Both the position numbers and the translations under genes were made by a program. A DNA stretch of 33,649 nucleotides from Trichinella spiralis (taxonomy: Eukaryota > Nematoda > Enoplea > Trichinellida > Trichinellidae), in the NCBI GenBank assembly GCA_000181795.3, contig CM012955.1:14703322-14736970 (forward strand), written 5' to 3'. Below are positions 1 to 12,264 of this stretch, piece by piece (the stretch's first letter is position 1; each line of letters opens with the position of its first letter). The notes beneath the pieces are model-generated. The model did no database searches and was not told where the DNA came from. It saw nothing but the letters and a program-made list of their open reading frames with translations.

Positions 1-344
1 GAACCCTAAACTCAACTCGACAAGGCATGGGACGTGAAAAATGTTCAAATGCGGAAAGCCACTCAAATTCATTATAATAATACTCATGATCTACATCCAA
101 TTACTCTAATTAACAAACATCTGAATTAAATGCTCGATAACTTACAGCTCGAATTTATATAAATTACAGACTCAAGAACTCCTCAGTGAAGTTTAACTAA
201 TTAGCCTAACTCATCAAATTATACTTACCAAACTTACCCTTGTCTTTTAGGATGTCTTCTTTTATCTTCTATTCTTCTGTATCTAAATGTAGAAGAATTA
301 ATTTAATGAAATAATGTTATAATAAATAAAAAACAAAGCCGTTT
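1..344. other. AT-rich stretch, no gene seen
   Basis: No convincing open frame or RNA gene is seen on either strand. It would hold the 3' untranslated region if the terminal exon proposed at 345-410 is real. Confidence 0.4.
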
Positions 345-410
345 TTATTGTTCTTCTTCATCCATCATCGTAATGAAAACGCCATTGTTCATTCGCCGCA
401 CACCGTTCGC
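345..410 (-). CDS. candidate 3'-terminal coding exon, unrecognised
   Basis: On the minus strand a good acceptor (ATTGTAG at 417-411) is followed by 21 in-frame codons and a TAA stop at 347-345. The peptide, ANGVRRMNNGVFITMMDEEE plus Q, ends in an acidic tail, and its local GC content is well above that of the surroundings. An AATAAA on the minus strand overlaps the stop. I did not find the upstream exons, which would lie to the right. I do not recognise the peptide. It may be chance. Confidence 0.25.
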   Translation of the reverse strand, partial: ANGVRRMNNGVFITMMDEEEQ

Positions 411-3400
411 CTACAATCATTTGAAATGAGTTTCTAGAGCAACTAATAGTAGCCACAGGAAAATTTACATAAAGTTCATTTCTATTGATTAACAAGTATG
501 AAACGTATTTCATTTCGTTGAACAAACATTATTCAGGCCACGCATAAGCTCAAAAGCAAACAAATTGAAATGCAAATTCAAATTGAAACTGCCCCACGCC
601 TTTGTTTGAAAAGATAAGGTTCTTCTATATCTAATAACAAACACACCTTACTCAGTAGTTAAAGCAGAAATAGATCGAGCAAACATTGTTCAAGACTTCT
701 GCTAGTCAACAAAGTCAATTTAACTGGAGCACTGCTAATATGTAGTTAATTTTCAAACGGCCCAATTTGCATAAAAGGCAGAAACTGCGCACGAAGCAGC
801 AAACGCCGGCTTACGTAAGTTGGATATGCTACTCAAATATGAATTAGAACATTATGCCAAACTGAAAATAAACAATGATTGAGCACAGTGGTTGCCCTAT
901 AACAAGCAAAATTAACTAGATGAAAATTCTGATTTATCTAATGTCTTCGTGGTATAAAATTTAGAAAACAGTATAAAATGATAATAGAATTAAATTGAAG
1001 ACGATTTCTGTATTTTTCTCTCCTTCACTATAGATAACACCATATGCTTAGTGATATTCGAGATGCTCAGTTCAGAATGAAATTGAATGCAATTAGCAAG
1101 TGTAAATTGAAAATTTTATCATCTTCACCAGTTAAATCTAGACGTTTACGGAAAATAACAGTTTGAAATATTGATTTGTCCAAAACTTTCAACGTTCAAT
1201 TATATGCAATTAATAATTCTGCCTTAAAAGTGTATCAGGTTTCACGTATCTTCAAACCGAAATTGCTTAATTACTTAAATATGCATGCATTCATAGGAAA
1301 ACATCAAAAAAAAGTTTCAGTATTAAAGTTTCACCTAAATGGAGCATCTTGCACGTGCATCTTTGTTACGCACCGTCACCGTTTATCGAACAGTACTGTA
1401 ATAGAATAATAACTTTCGATACAACCTTAGGATTTATCTCATTTTTGTATTGCTTTGTAACCTTCGTATCGTTAATTTGGCAATTTGAATAATGTATATT
1501 ACTGTATTTCTAATTATTATTATATTTCCGTGATTTTATTTTTGAAGTATACTTTAAAGTCATATCAAAAGAATTTTTTACTTTTCTTCATTTTATCTGC
1601 ATTGTTTCTTTTTAATGCTTTGTATTCTGTGTTCATGTAAGATAAAACTCTCGGTAGCAATTATGTTATTCATGTGAAGTGTGACTTGTATTTTTTCCGC
1701 TGACAACATTGAAGTGGTACAAGTTGCATCCAAGTTTGCTGGCAGCAATTAGATTAATACATGTACATTCGCATATCTTTTCACTGTGTTGTTTTGTGAT
1801 TTCTGCCTGAATTTCACATATATTCTAATGTCGTGTGTGTGTGGTTTGGCTTTTGTGCTTTTTTGCATACAACTAAACCTGATGATATTTTGCCATGCTT
1901 CACATTCCCGCGTAAGCCCATCAAAAATGTCAACCTAATTAGAATGTACAATTATCCAGTAGCCGTCACCATTGCATTTTCTACTGGTGCTTTCCTTTGC
2001 ATCCAAATACAGTTATTTGGCCCACGTACTTGCCTTTCTCTTATTATTACTCACTGTTAATATTGTTTCAGCATTGTTATTATTATATGAGGAACGAATC
2101 GTTGCAACTTTTCTGTTAGCAAAATAATATTGAAAATATTGTGACTTTGACCAATTTGTGGCTGACAAATTATTGAAAATAAGTAAATAAATATAATAAT
2201 AATTAGCAGAGGGACAAATAATAAAATAAAAATGAGAAATTAAATAATAAAATAAGGGAAATTTTTGAATGAAAATGAAGCAAGAGTGTAATTGTGGGGA
2301 GTGAGTTAAAGAGTATAAAAAGTTGAATGCGAATCAGCTCTTATTCATGTTAAACTTGCGCATCAATCAACTTAGTCACCGTAGCCACAAAAATTTTTAA
2401 TTATAACAAAAATATTTTATAATAAGTGGAAAGTAAAAGAAAGCAAACATGCATGGACGTGTATGAAAAACCATTGCTGCTTTGAATTATCTGTTTGAAG
2501 ATTGATCGGAAGTTCTGTTTTGAGAAAGAAAAGTAAAGAAATGACAGGAAAGATAAAATAATGCAAGAATAAGCAATAATCAAAATTCACAATAATAAGA
2601 ATAAATGCATTCATTAGAAAATTACATTGAAAAAAGAACTATAATATTCAAGCAAAAAAAATCAAAGAACTCTCATGAAATAATTTGAAATTTGGTAAAA
2701 TTTTAATATAAACGGTGATCATGTAACATACAAACAACAAATGTAAATGTAAATGAATAAAGTAAATAAACAAAGGTCTTAAAAGACTCAATCACTGATG
2801 TTGAGTATTTGAAAGGTAAATTTTTTTAATATCATAAAATAAGTAAATTAATACTAAAAATTCACATCCAAAGTAAATGCAAACAGCATCATGCAGGATG
2901 TTGATTATATTATAAGCATTATTATATTGTTTACTTTTTCTCCATGTGCAATTGAATTTGTGTTTGTAAGAAATTGTAGTTCTTCGAAGATTTCTGCCAA
3001 TAGTTCCAGTGATACCTACATTAGTGTGATGCATAACTTTGATTTCTGAATACATGCAAATTTAACATGAAGAATAAAATAATGATTACAAGTTCTGCTT
3101 CATTTTCATCTCCTGTATATGAAGTATTCAACTTCATATTATGTGAATTCTGAAATTAAAATATATTAGTAAAGTCATTTCAAAATTGTGAACGCAAATG
3201 CGTACTATGCTTATTTAGTTTGCCTGAAGTACCTTTAAAAATCAAAAGTAATATACCAAAAATAATATTTTTTAGTGAATAGTGATAGCAGAAAATCCAA
3301 TAAGTTCACATTTAATATGTTTGTCAAATCATGCGAATAGCATATATCAAGTATCCGCATACATTCTCGAGCATCATTTACCTTTTAAAAATAGATGACT

Positions 3401-5433
3401 TTCAATAGTGGAATTATATTTTCCACGTGCCACTCCTTTGTTCCATTTGTTTCCAAATCATGACATTCTTGTAAGTGAGTAATATTATTGTAGTCATCTT
3501 AGCATAAAAACATATATAGGTACACGTTTGTGTAAAGCACCTGATTTAATCATCTGAAAGGGAACAATAATAATATTAATACAAATGCTGATTAGTGCTC
3601 TTTCATAATAATTAAAACTCAACCATATAGCATGCATAGAAAAATAAAGGCAGCATAATATCAAATATTGATCAAATCAAAGATGATATTGAAGAGCAGA
3701 ATTATAGTTGAACACGTGCCTGTAGCCGTTGCACAGTATTAAATAACTGAATATAATAGAAATGCTTTAAAGTGGTGTTTGATAATAAGTAAAATATGCA
3801 AATAAAAAACTACTTTGCTTCTGGTAGAACAGCCTAATTTTACATCACTAATAGCGTAGTAGCGTGCATATGGTGAACAATTTTATTAAATTATTAAATG
3901 ACGTATATAATTTACTCTTTATTTATATGTATAATATAATGCACTTTCACTATTCGATACAGATTACTTTCACTGAAATAATATGAAAACCAGAAGCACT
4001 AAATATTTCTAACATAATCTGTAAACACTTCTAAATTAAATAAATTCAGCTGCGTAAAATTTGATCAGTTCATGAGAAATTGTGAAAGATTATTTCACTC
4101 CTCTGGTGGAAATATGGTTTGATGAACAACTGGATGGATTCCATGAAAAATGCCCCTTTCATTATGGAATAAATCTAAACTTGATCGTTGTGTGAAGTAG
4201 AGACGTCGTACGTATGGTACCTTCAAGCATGTCTTAAGTCAGTGCACAGAAAAGCTAACAATCTGAAACTTTCATGTTACGCACCAGGGTGCGCGATGTT
4301 CACGGAATGAACATTTTTGGTCTTATAGTAAAAGCTTCATTCAAAATTCACAGACTTGTGCAACATTTATCACGTTTCACCAATTCAATTTTCCATCATT
4401 TCCATTTGATTAATTTGATGAACGTTGTTTCAAAACTAATCAAAATGGAAATAAAGCTTTCAGTATACTAAGTTTCTATTAATTTACGTTTTTATACTGC
4501 TCAAGTATAATGAATTTCAAAAGCAATTTCACTTAAATATATCATAATACCTGACTGTCTTTTTGAATGCCTTCCATATCTTTGCTTTATTTAGAAAATA
4601 ATCGTTTCATGAAATACCATGCCGTTCATAATTTTTATTTTTAATTTAGAATCTCATTGATACGAAACATGTAGTTGTTTGAATTTACTTTCATTATAAA
4701 ACACAGCAAGAATGCTGCTCATCAAAATGAGCTTTAAATGTAGTACTTTCTGATAACAGTTAATTGCGAATGGAATATAAATAAATTGATCAAAATAACT
4801 TATGGTAAATCAATGTCTCTGTACCTGGTATCCTGTCCAATCTTTTGAGATATTCCCCTATAAGAGCAGTAAAAGAAATGAAAACTTATCAGAAAAACGG
4901 AACCAATTATAAATTGCATTCTCGATTTCTATAAAGAATAATATTCATAACAAAGGTGCATAAATTTTCAATAATATTTAATCATTCATTTAATTACAAA
5001 TTTGACATTCACAGTTGAAAAACATGAACTACTGCACAGAAATTAGTTTCCCATCACATCATTTTGATCAATTCTTAATCAGGAAGTGTAACCAATCATA
5101 GAAATAACATTTATAAAAATTCAAAATTTTAAAGATGCTGCAGTGTATAAACCAAAAATTGGGAACAAATGTTGTTTGGAAAAGAAACTTTTTTGCCTAA
5201 AACACTGAAACTTTCTTGGTGAAGGTTAACAAATTGACTTTCTATGCATAATTATTATTGCCATGTAGCGGATTGTACGGCCCGACCTGCTCAACAGTTC
5301 CGGTGCAATTAAACCTGAAAATCAGAATAACTGTAACTAATATATACAGTAGATTTTGTGCTAAAATTAAAGGGTCTATCAAGAAGCTTTACCGGTGACC
5401 AGTTTGTTCTGAACGATCTTTTCAGACCCTCGG
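411..5433. other. gene-poor AT-rich region
   Basis: About 5 kb with no gene I can support. Open frames here are short, AT-rich and without conserved motifs. It could be intergenic or a long intron. One microexon candidate lies at 782-814 on the plus strand: 33 nt flanked by GCAG and a perfect GTAAGT donor, reading KLRTKQQTPAY, but nothing links it to a gene. Confidence 0.5.
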
Positions 5434-6900
5434 ATGGTATCTACGAACGCCACAAATTTGCAAAGTGAGAACGCAGTTTCATTGAACCTTCTCACGATCT
5501 GGATATCCCAACCACAGTTGTGGTTCGAGCAAGTTGCTGCTCACTTGGACATCCGCCAAATTTCTTCCAATATGAACATGTATTACTACGCCGTCAGCGC
5601 ACTGGATCTGCATACTGCGAACCAACTTCCTTCGCCATCCACCTGCTACGGATAAGTACAAAAGCATAATGGCACTTCTGACGAAGCATTTTGGTGCCAG
5701 GGAAAACGAACGATGAATATATATGGATTGGGTGATCGCACACTGACCCAGCTAATGAGTGAAATGTTGGCCTTGCTGGATGGGTGTGAGAGTACTAGAG
5801 CAAATGCTTACCGACATCTGTCTGCTGGTATCGTACACCAATTTCAAAGACCTCTGACAATTGGCAGCAAGCGCTGGTATACTTTGGCAAGTGAAGCAAC
5901 AAGACTTGACCACTATCATTCCGTTGTGCACCTGCCTACGCAGTTCATTGCATCAAAAAACCCTGCCAAAGTCCACAACGCCAAGGGTGATTTTCCCAAC
6001 AGACCTGGATAGTATTATCTGTAATCTGAAAGTAATATCAGAATTACTCTGGCTTATACTGTCGTCTTTGGCTAAAAATAAAACGTCTAGTGTGACACAT
6101 CTGTATAAAAATATGTTGCTGCTGCGATGCACAAGCGTCGTACCCATTGGCACGAGAAATGTACGTCAGCAGCCAGTGAAGCTAGAATTCACAATTGGAT
6201 AAGCATAATATCATGGAAGGGCTAACACTGGTGCGGGAAAGGATTAAACATTAGTATAGATAGCTTATTGATCAGCATACCATTAGCTGAAGATTTATTG
6301 GCCAGTGATCGTAAACAAGTTGCGAAAAATGGTCGATGACATACCATTAAAAATAAGAGAAATAAATGAATACCATCATAAATAATGAAAGCCGAGTGGG
6401 ATCATTATTATTCTGTTTCCATCGGCAGCTCAAAATAGTTAGCTACATTATGAAACGCCACCATATTGCTTCTGTCGACGATGCATCACAATGATGCTAA
6501 AAGAAATTATGAAAAAGGAAATACAGACGAAACGAAATCCAGAATGTGGAAATCTGGAAATACAGTTCTGCTACGAGACAAAATCAGGTGCAGATGCTGT
6601 AAACCATCTTCTACTGGTAAACACAAGCAGACGACGCATCCAACGGTGGCCAATGATGCTTTGCTTCAATGCGTTAGATTTCGTGGGTGTGGCGGCATAT
6701 GATATATGAAGCCAGACCGATTGGAATTCTGAAATGTCGCACAGTAGAACGCCGCTCTTGATGGAATGTGGCAAAACGTTTGTGGATATCCGTCTTGACA
6801 AACCTGTTGCCAGTGCTCCGCAATCACTTCCTTACACAGTAAGAAAAACCATTGAATCAATGGGAGCAGTGACGACAACAGTGCGTTAAACAGCAAGAAA
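5434..6900 (+). mobile_element. broken Ty3/gypsy retrotransposon fossil (Gag part, possible integrase tail)
   Basis: About 5434-6012 encodes stretches typical of the Gag protein of Ty3/gypsy elements, CsRn1/Mag-like type: a PQLWFEQV-type motif, a following helix ending in a DLHTA-like step, and a later segment resembling the RLLxLLDG/GDRTLTQLM region. About 6466-6710 carries a stretch resembling the C-terminal tail of gypsy integrases (KSGNTVLLRD). Protease, reverse transcriptase and most of integrase are not recognisable, and I saw no flanking LTR pair. It is clearly broken, with several interruptions, and much of the interior is missing. It looks old. The family call rests on motif memory. 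Confidence 0.55.
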
Positions 6901-7455
6901 AAATGGAAACACTATCCCTAAAAATCAGCGTTCTGTGACAGGATGAAAGACTGAAACGTCAGCACATGTTGCAGAAATTGTGGAACACCATGTTTCAATG
7001 ATCATCTATACAGCTATTGTGAGCATTGTTTTGATAATCCTTGTGTGTCTAAATAAACATAGTTCAACACATTTGCCACATCAATTTTGCTGAATTTTTC
7101 AGCAAGTAGAAAGTTAAAATTGATTTGAAATAACTGAAATCAATCAAACTTTATAAAACCAAATAAACAGTTGAAGAAATGACCGGAGTCTGCATTTTGG
7201 TATCAAGTTTTACCTTATAAAATACTGACCGTAAATCCATGATTTGTTTTAAGAATTTTACAACACTTAGCCTACACAGTGAAAAATCTAAAAAATAACA
7301 TATTTTAAACGTTGACAGTGATGCATTTGTCTCCAAAATGATGCTTAAAATTTTTTTAATTAAAACGTTATTAATACAAAACAGTAAAATAATATTTTAA
7401 TACAAAAAATATAAAAATAAAATATAAAGTAGAGCACACTCAGTGCTACCTATTG
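6901..7455. other. no gene seen
   Basis: AT-rich sequence with short frames only. It borders the dispersed repeat copy starting near 7456. Confidence 0.5.
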
Positions 7456-7533
7456 AAACAAATTTCATAAAAATTCAACATATTTTAGCTTTTCACATGG
7501 GTTTTTTCTAATGTGGGGTGGATTCCACTCCAA
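7456..7533. repeat. dispersed repeat, copy A
   Basis: This stretch of about 78 nt matches 18537-18617 closely. Both share AATTTCATAAAAATTNAACATA and then a TTTTTCTAANGTGGGGTGG core followed by CCACTCCAA or CCACCCCAA. It is probably the end of a short non-autonomous transposon, but no second terminus was identified. Confidence 0.5.
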
Positions 7534-7618
7534 GAATTTATCAAATGCAGGCTTCAGTGGTAGTTTCTTACCGCAATAATAATTTTAAGAAACTTTCCCT
7601 CCGGCTACTATTAGTTAG

Positions 7619-8885
7619 TTAATCAAACAAGCACATTGTAACTGATGACAGAAGCGCATCTGCAAAACCAATTTGCATATTTGCAAAAGTAATATTATTC
7701 GTCGTAGTTTACCTGCACTAACACTCAATTTCTTTTCTCAGCTCATCTCGAAAATATTTCAAAAAATATTTAAAATTGTCACTAATGTAAAATATGGAAA
7801 TATATCAAATAAACTTCATTTATAATAAACTGCTCTAATTACTGAACAACTAAAACAACTCCCAACAAACTGTCCTCTGAAAAATTGCTCAAAAAATATA
7901 GACTTTTCACCTATTCTCTTTAATCTATCAACTTCTCCTCCCTTAGCTGAGTTCCATCTTAAAAATTACTTTTTGTCCTAAATTATGATGAATCATCTGC
8001 AATAAACAAAACAAACAAATCATATCTAGTATGATTATTGAATTTGTGAAAAATTCCACAAATCTGCCCGTTAGCTTAGACATGAAATTTCAAATCTCAC
8101 ACTTACATCTTACATTATTTGGTTATTTTGATAAATCATACCTTCAATATCTGGATTCAGTAATAAATTAAAACAGTCACAAAATTGCTAAAAACATGCA
8201 ACTTCCTCGAATGGGCATCTTCTCAACTTTGAAATCCATCTTCCTTTGGTACTATTCGAAAACATGATAACCATTCTATGGAAAAAAAAAGCAATTTAAG
8301 CAAAGAAAGCAAATCATTTTCATGGGTACTAGTCCGCATGTGCATTGAAAAGACTACGCTGTTCAGTCGATGCACCCAACAGTTAACCAACAAGCATTGC
8401 AACTAAAGCCACGCAGGTAATTAAACACACAACAAACGAATGCAAATATGCAAGAAATTTATCATGCAGTAGAAATTAAGAACGAAGTAAGTAGGCAAAC
8501 ACTTACAGCTAATGTAGGTGGAATCTTCGCTACGGAAATGTAGCGTCAGTTCCAACCAACAACCTACAAGCATATAAGTTATAGTCATCATAAATAATTC
8601 ACAGAAATTTTGTCAACATCAAAAATACCCTTACTTTGGAAATACGTTGCACATTGCAAAAAGTGCAATCAAAATACCATCAGCAGCACATATGAAACAA
8701 GAAGCATAATACAAGTAGCGAATGTCAATATCACATATTGTAAGGGTTAAATTGAGGCAAAATTCCTTTCATGCCCATGCATTCTCATTTAATCTCATCA
8801 ATTTTTCTCCACCTAAACTGATGACAAGTAAATATTCATTCACGTAAACTGATATAGCCGTGGAACCATTTACAAAAGAATTGCC
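7619..8885 (-). CDS. probable multi-exon membrane-protein gene, unrecognised (partial model)
   Basis: Four candidate exons on the minus strand. 8885 to about 8844 (or to 8813): acceptor TTTTTTCAAG, then GNSFVNGSTAISVY with two N-glycosylation-type NGS/N sites; its donor is unresolved. 8765-8635: reads EFCLNLTLT, then a hydrophobic segment (YYASCFICAADGILIALFAM), then CNVFP, ending at donor GTAAGG. 8529-8507: a 23-nt microexon between CCGTAG and GTAAGT, reading EDSTYIS in the phase that fits both sides. 7659-7619: acceptor TTTTGCAG, ALLSSVTMCLFD and TAA. The hydrophobic run suggests one or two membrane spans. Phases of the last three exons agree. I do not recognise the family and see no start codon exon. 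The last exon could also be wrong, since other acceptors exist near 8420. Confidence 0.35.
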
Positions 8886-9217
8886 CTTGAAAAAAAACAA
8901 AGATAGAATAAAATAATAAAAAAATGTCATGCAAAATACAAAAGCAAACTATGCACTTATTTAAAATATGACAGATCAACAATGAAGAACAAATTAATGC
9001 AGTTTATAATAAAGTCGAAAAAGCAAACAAAATGTTGATGAAAACTAGAACGTTTAAAAGATATTTTAAAAAAATCATGTCACCATTTTTTGGCGTAACT
9101 GTTCTTTATTTTCCATGTGAAATTGAACAAGAATTAAAATTACTAAACACTAAAATATTTGCCCATATTCTGAATTTTAATATCAGTCACTTAGTTGCAG
9201 TATTCGAGAACGCGTTA

Positions 9218-10102
9218 AACAGTTTAAGCAAAGAAATTCAGACTGAACAAATCACGAGCAAGACATGCTGAAAAAAATATAAAATAAATTTTCAATTTCT
9301 AAGACCAAATTTCATGAAAGACGAATTAAAAAGAAATATCTAAAGCGGCAAATTGATAGAATTTCGTTAATATCAAAACATTATACTAAATCTAGAGGAA
9401 TGTAAAAAATTTCAAAAAATAACAACAATATTTGCGCAAATAACTAAAATATACAATTACCATTTCCATATCAAATTATTAAATAAATAACCATTCTTTT
9501 TTATTAAATAATTATTTGTTTTGTTGAAATCTAAATGTTGTTATAGAGCAATATTAAAGTATATACAATATTGTATTATCAAATAATTAACAGCCTTAAA
9601 TGATTTTCAAGTATAATAAAAAATTCAATCACAATTTCAATTTGAATTTAACTATCAAATTTTGATTTCAATTTTCAAAGTAACAACAAAATATGATTCA
9701 AAAATTAATTACAAACTTAAAAAGTTTAACTGAAATATTAAAAAATTACAATATATTGAATTTTTAGTGACACTTTAAGATAACCTCTTTAAAATTTACG
9801 TTTAAAGTTTAAAATTTTAAAAATGCAGTGAACAAGTTCTATTTTATCACAGTTATTTTCACGAGATACAGTCAAGTGTGCGCCATCTTTTTTTGCTCTG
9901 GTTCGTAAGTGCAACAGCAATTTAACTTTTAGTTTAATTATTAATTAATCATATATGCTTAAGTGACAGCTTAATCGAATACATTTTTGCAGTTTATGCG
10001 TGATCAAATTTTACTATTAAAATAAGTGAAAACGAGAATAAGTCGTGTGTAGTTAAGCAAATTATTAAAATTTCGTCTGGAAAGTTGTATCTGTTGTAGA
10101 AG
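9218..10102. repeat. upstream arm of tandem duplication, copy 1
   Basis: This noncoding arm aligns to about 13377-14244 in the same orientation, with few differences. The stretch 9791-9903 is identical to 13934-14046 over all 113 bases. The arm includes a CGCCATCTT motif (YY1-like core) at about 9880 and a GTAAGT that could be the donor of a 5' untranslated exon. It probably contains the promoter and 5' leader of the phosphatase gene that follows. Confidence 0.75.
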
Positions 10103-11119
10103 ATGGATGAATTAAATGCAAATACGTCGGATGAAAAGAAACCTGAAGAGGAGGCTGGAACATCGACAGAAAAGAAAGGTAAGCTGAATCGCTTGAAAAA
10201 GATGTGGGACGGGCTCATTCAGCACCTTTGTCCCAGAAGAACACGGAATGGCGTTAATTCAGATTCATCGTCAAATGATATTCCAAAATTGACAGTCGTT
10301 TTTGATTTGGTGAATTAATCTCATTGGCAATAATTTAAAAATTTTAAATTCGTATTAAACTTCAATCTTTTTAAGGATTCGACGTTGATTTATTCCACAA
10401 GAGAAAAACTGTTTAGTAATCAGGAAAAAATTGATTCAATAAGAGTAAATATTTAAAATTTATTATTCATAATTGCTTTAATTGAAAATTATGTTTTCAG
10501 TATTTCGTGGCAATCAGACCGCATTGCCGCGAAGTATTACAAGCCGTCCGAGAAGTCGCCAATATGATGGTGTATAGCGCTGGTACTCCTAAATACGTCC
10601 GTCATATTGTTCAGCTTCTCGATCCAGAAGGAAAGCTTTTCGAGTAATAAACTGATTTGATATATTAGGAGCTATTTAAAAACCATACCTGTGAATAAAT
10701 TTTATAATATTATTTTTCTTATACCTTTTTAGCAAGGTACTGAACAGGAATAACTGTAAAATTAAGAATGATATCTATATAAAAGATCTTAAAAAAACGG
10801 GATGCATGTTAAAAAGGACGGTTTGGATAGATGATTTAGCTGACTCTTTTCCGTTTCAAGTAACCAAATCACGCACAGCATAGAATTCTACTGATTCAAT
10901 TAATTTTTTTCACCGCTTTAGCCTTACAATGGGATAGTAATAAAGGACTGGACAGGGGATCCAGAAGATAATGAATTAATCGACGTGTTGAAAGTGATAA
11001 TGCAGTTGACAAAAGAAGTATATTTCAACATTTTACTAAAATTCGTATATTACTTATCCAATTTTAATTTTATTTAGAAAAATGTATGCTCATTCTTCAA
11101 GAAAAATTATAAACGATAA
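10103..11119 (+). CDS. FCP1/SCP-type HAD phosphatase, copy 1
   Basis: Likely a protein serine phosphatase of the CTD small phosphatase/Dullard/TIM50 (NIF) group. Exons 10103-10309, 10376-10444, 10501-10643, 10733-10859, 10922-11017 and 11078-11119 join in frame to 227 aa. Residues 1-60 are acidic/basic and probably disordered. The NIF domain follows: motif I VVFDL|DSTL (DxDxT, split by intron 1); IRPH, as in SCP proteins; motif II with Ser in VYSAG; LLDPEGKLF; motif III Lys in LKRT; motif IV WIDD; then PYNGI and a C-terminal helix. There is no signal peptide or membrane span, unlike Dullard/TIM50. All HAD catalytic motifs are present, so activity is plausible. The start is the first ATG after a stop and matches copy 2. 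A polyadenylation signal AATAAA lies at 11208-11213. Substrate is unknown. Confidence 0.85.
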
Positions 11120-11261
11120 TTAACAAAGACCAAGTCATTAACGTTGTGCAAAACCATAGATATAATTCAATCCAATTATTTTTTTCATTTTTTTATGAAT
11201 TATGTGTAATAAACTTAATGCAACTTACTTTAATAAATTGCGCTAATGGTATTCCTTAGAA

Positions 11262-12264
11262 TGGAAAATATTCAGAAATAACTGATCACAAAACCATCAG
11301 GGTCATTATTGCTCACTGCTTACAAATTAGCTCAACACAAGCCGTTTTCTAGTTTGAACAGCCACAAGTACACATTGTAGTGAAACGAAACAATTATTTT
11401 GCCTTAGGTGTTCCTGAAATTTCCATGAAACATAATACAGTATTTTCATTCAACCTTCTCAATGTGCATTTAACACGTTACATATTAATATGCATGTATT
11501 TCATCAAACAGATGCAAGAATATTTATGAAATATATGTTGGCTAGAAGAGAAGAATGTACTTTTTGCATTAAAGATGTGATACTGGAGCATACGGCTTTT
11601 GATGCAGCAAAGTACACGCACCAACCGCAAAATAAGGGCGCTGGCTGATTTAACCGGTGAATCTACGAACAGGATCCACTGTTCAGCCCAATGATCAATG
11701 CTATTCAGACGATCACTGTGAAAGTGTTCGAAAATGTTGCCTCACTGTTGCTAGAAAAAGATTTCTTCTCCCTGAGACAGGTACATATAAAAAATCTGCA
11801 AACTTTCAAACAAATGGTCTATCTACAACTTGGTTTGAAAAATTGTTAATTTTCTAAAAAAGCATTTTTATGTTCAGTTAAGCAATACAAATAACAATGT
11901 TAATAAGAGAAAACATTTATTGCTAGATTAATTTCAGAGATATCATAGCATATATATAATAACATATCTGTTACAAAGTTTACTTTGAATATGAAGTACT
12001 TGAATATTTCATGTCCAAACAATAAAACATTTTCACCACCATGTGTGGACATGATATATACCGTTATGATAATACTTTTCTCAAAAGGAAAAATTATTTC
12101 AGATTTTGGACGATGTGCTGACGTGTTGCCGGCGGAAAGCGTTTGCACAGAAAAAAGCAATGCGGGAAAACATCACAGAGTTGCGTATGCGGCCTTTGCA
12201 TGATGAACTGCGCATTCGTCTGTTACAACACAATTTTATATTGTATTGTATTGCATGGTATTAA
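11262..12264 (+). CDS. unrecognised gene, 3' part only
   Basis: A chain of plus-strand exons with consistent phases: about 11262-11476 (acceptor TTCCTTAG; contains NGKYSEITDHKTIRVIIAHC and, further on, EQPQVHIVVKRNNYFALGVP), 11512-11611 (ARIFMKYMLARREECTFCIK), 11687-11780 (PMINAIQTITVKVFENVASL, ending FFSLRQ) and 12103-12264 (ILDDVLTCCRRKAFAQKKAM, then ELRMRPLHDELRIRLLQ; TAA at 12262). It reads as a mostly helical soluble protein. The first exon has one in-frame TAG at about 11352, so either a further small intron exists or the gene is decaying. Intron 11477-11511 would be only 35 nt. No family was recognised. The 5' end is not found; the upstream phosphatase ends 143 nt before the first exon. 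Confidence 0.45.

Noticed and set aside
9820-9960. Spliced-leader RNA, because of a GTAAGT donor after a short conserved leader.
   Set aside because: No clear Sm site or SL-like stem-loops follow; a promoter with a 5' untranslated exon is simpler.
12103-12220. Minus-strand reading with a TAACAG acceptor, tried as the missing last exon of uS15m.
   Set aside because: The peptide does not resemble the uS15 C-terminus, and the plus-strand reading of the same bases is far more protein-like.
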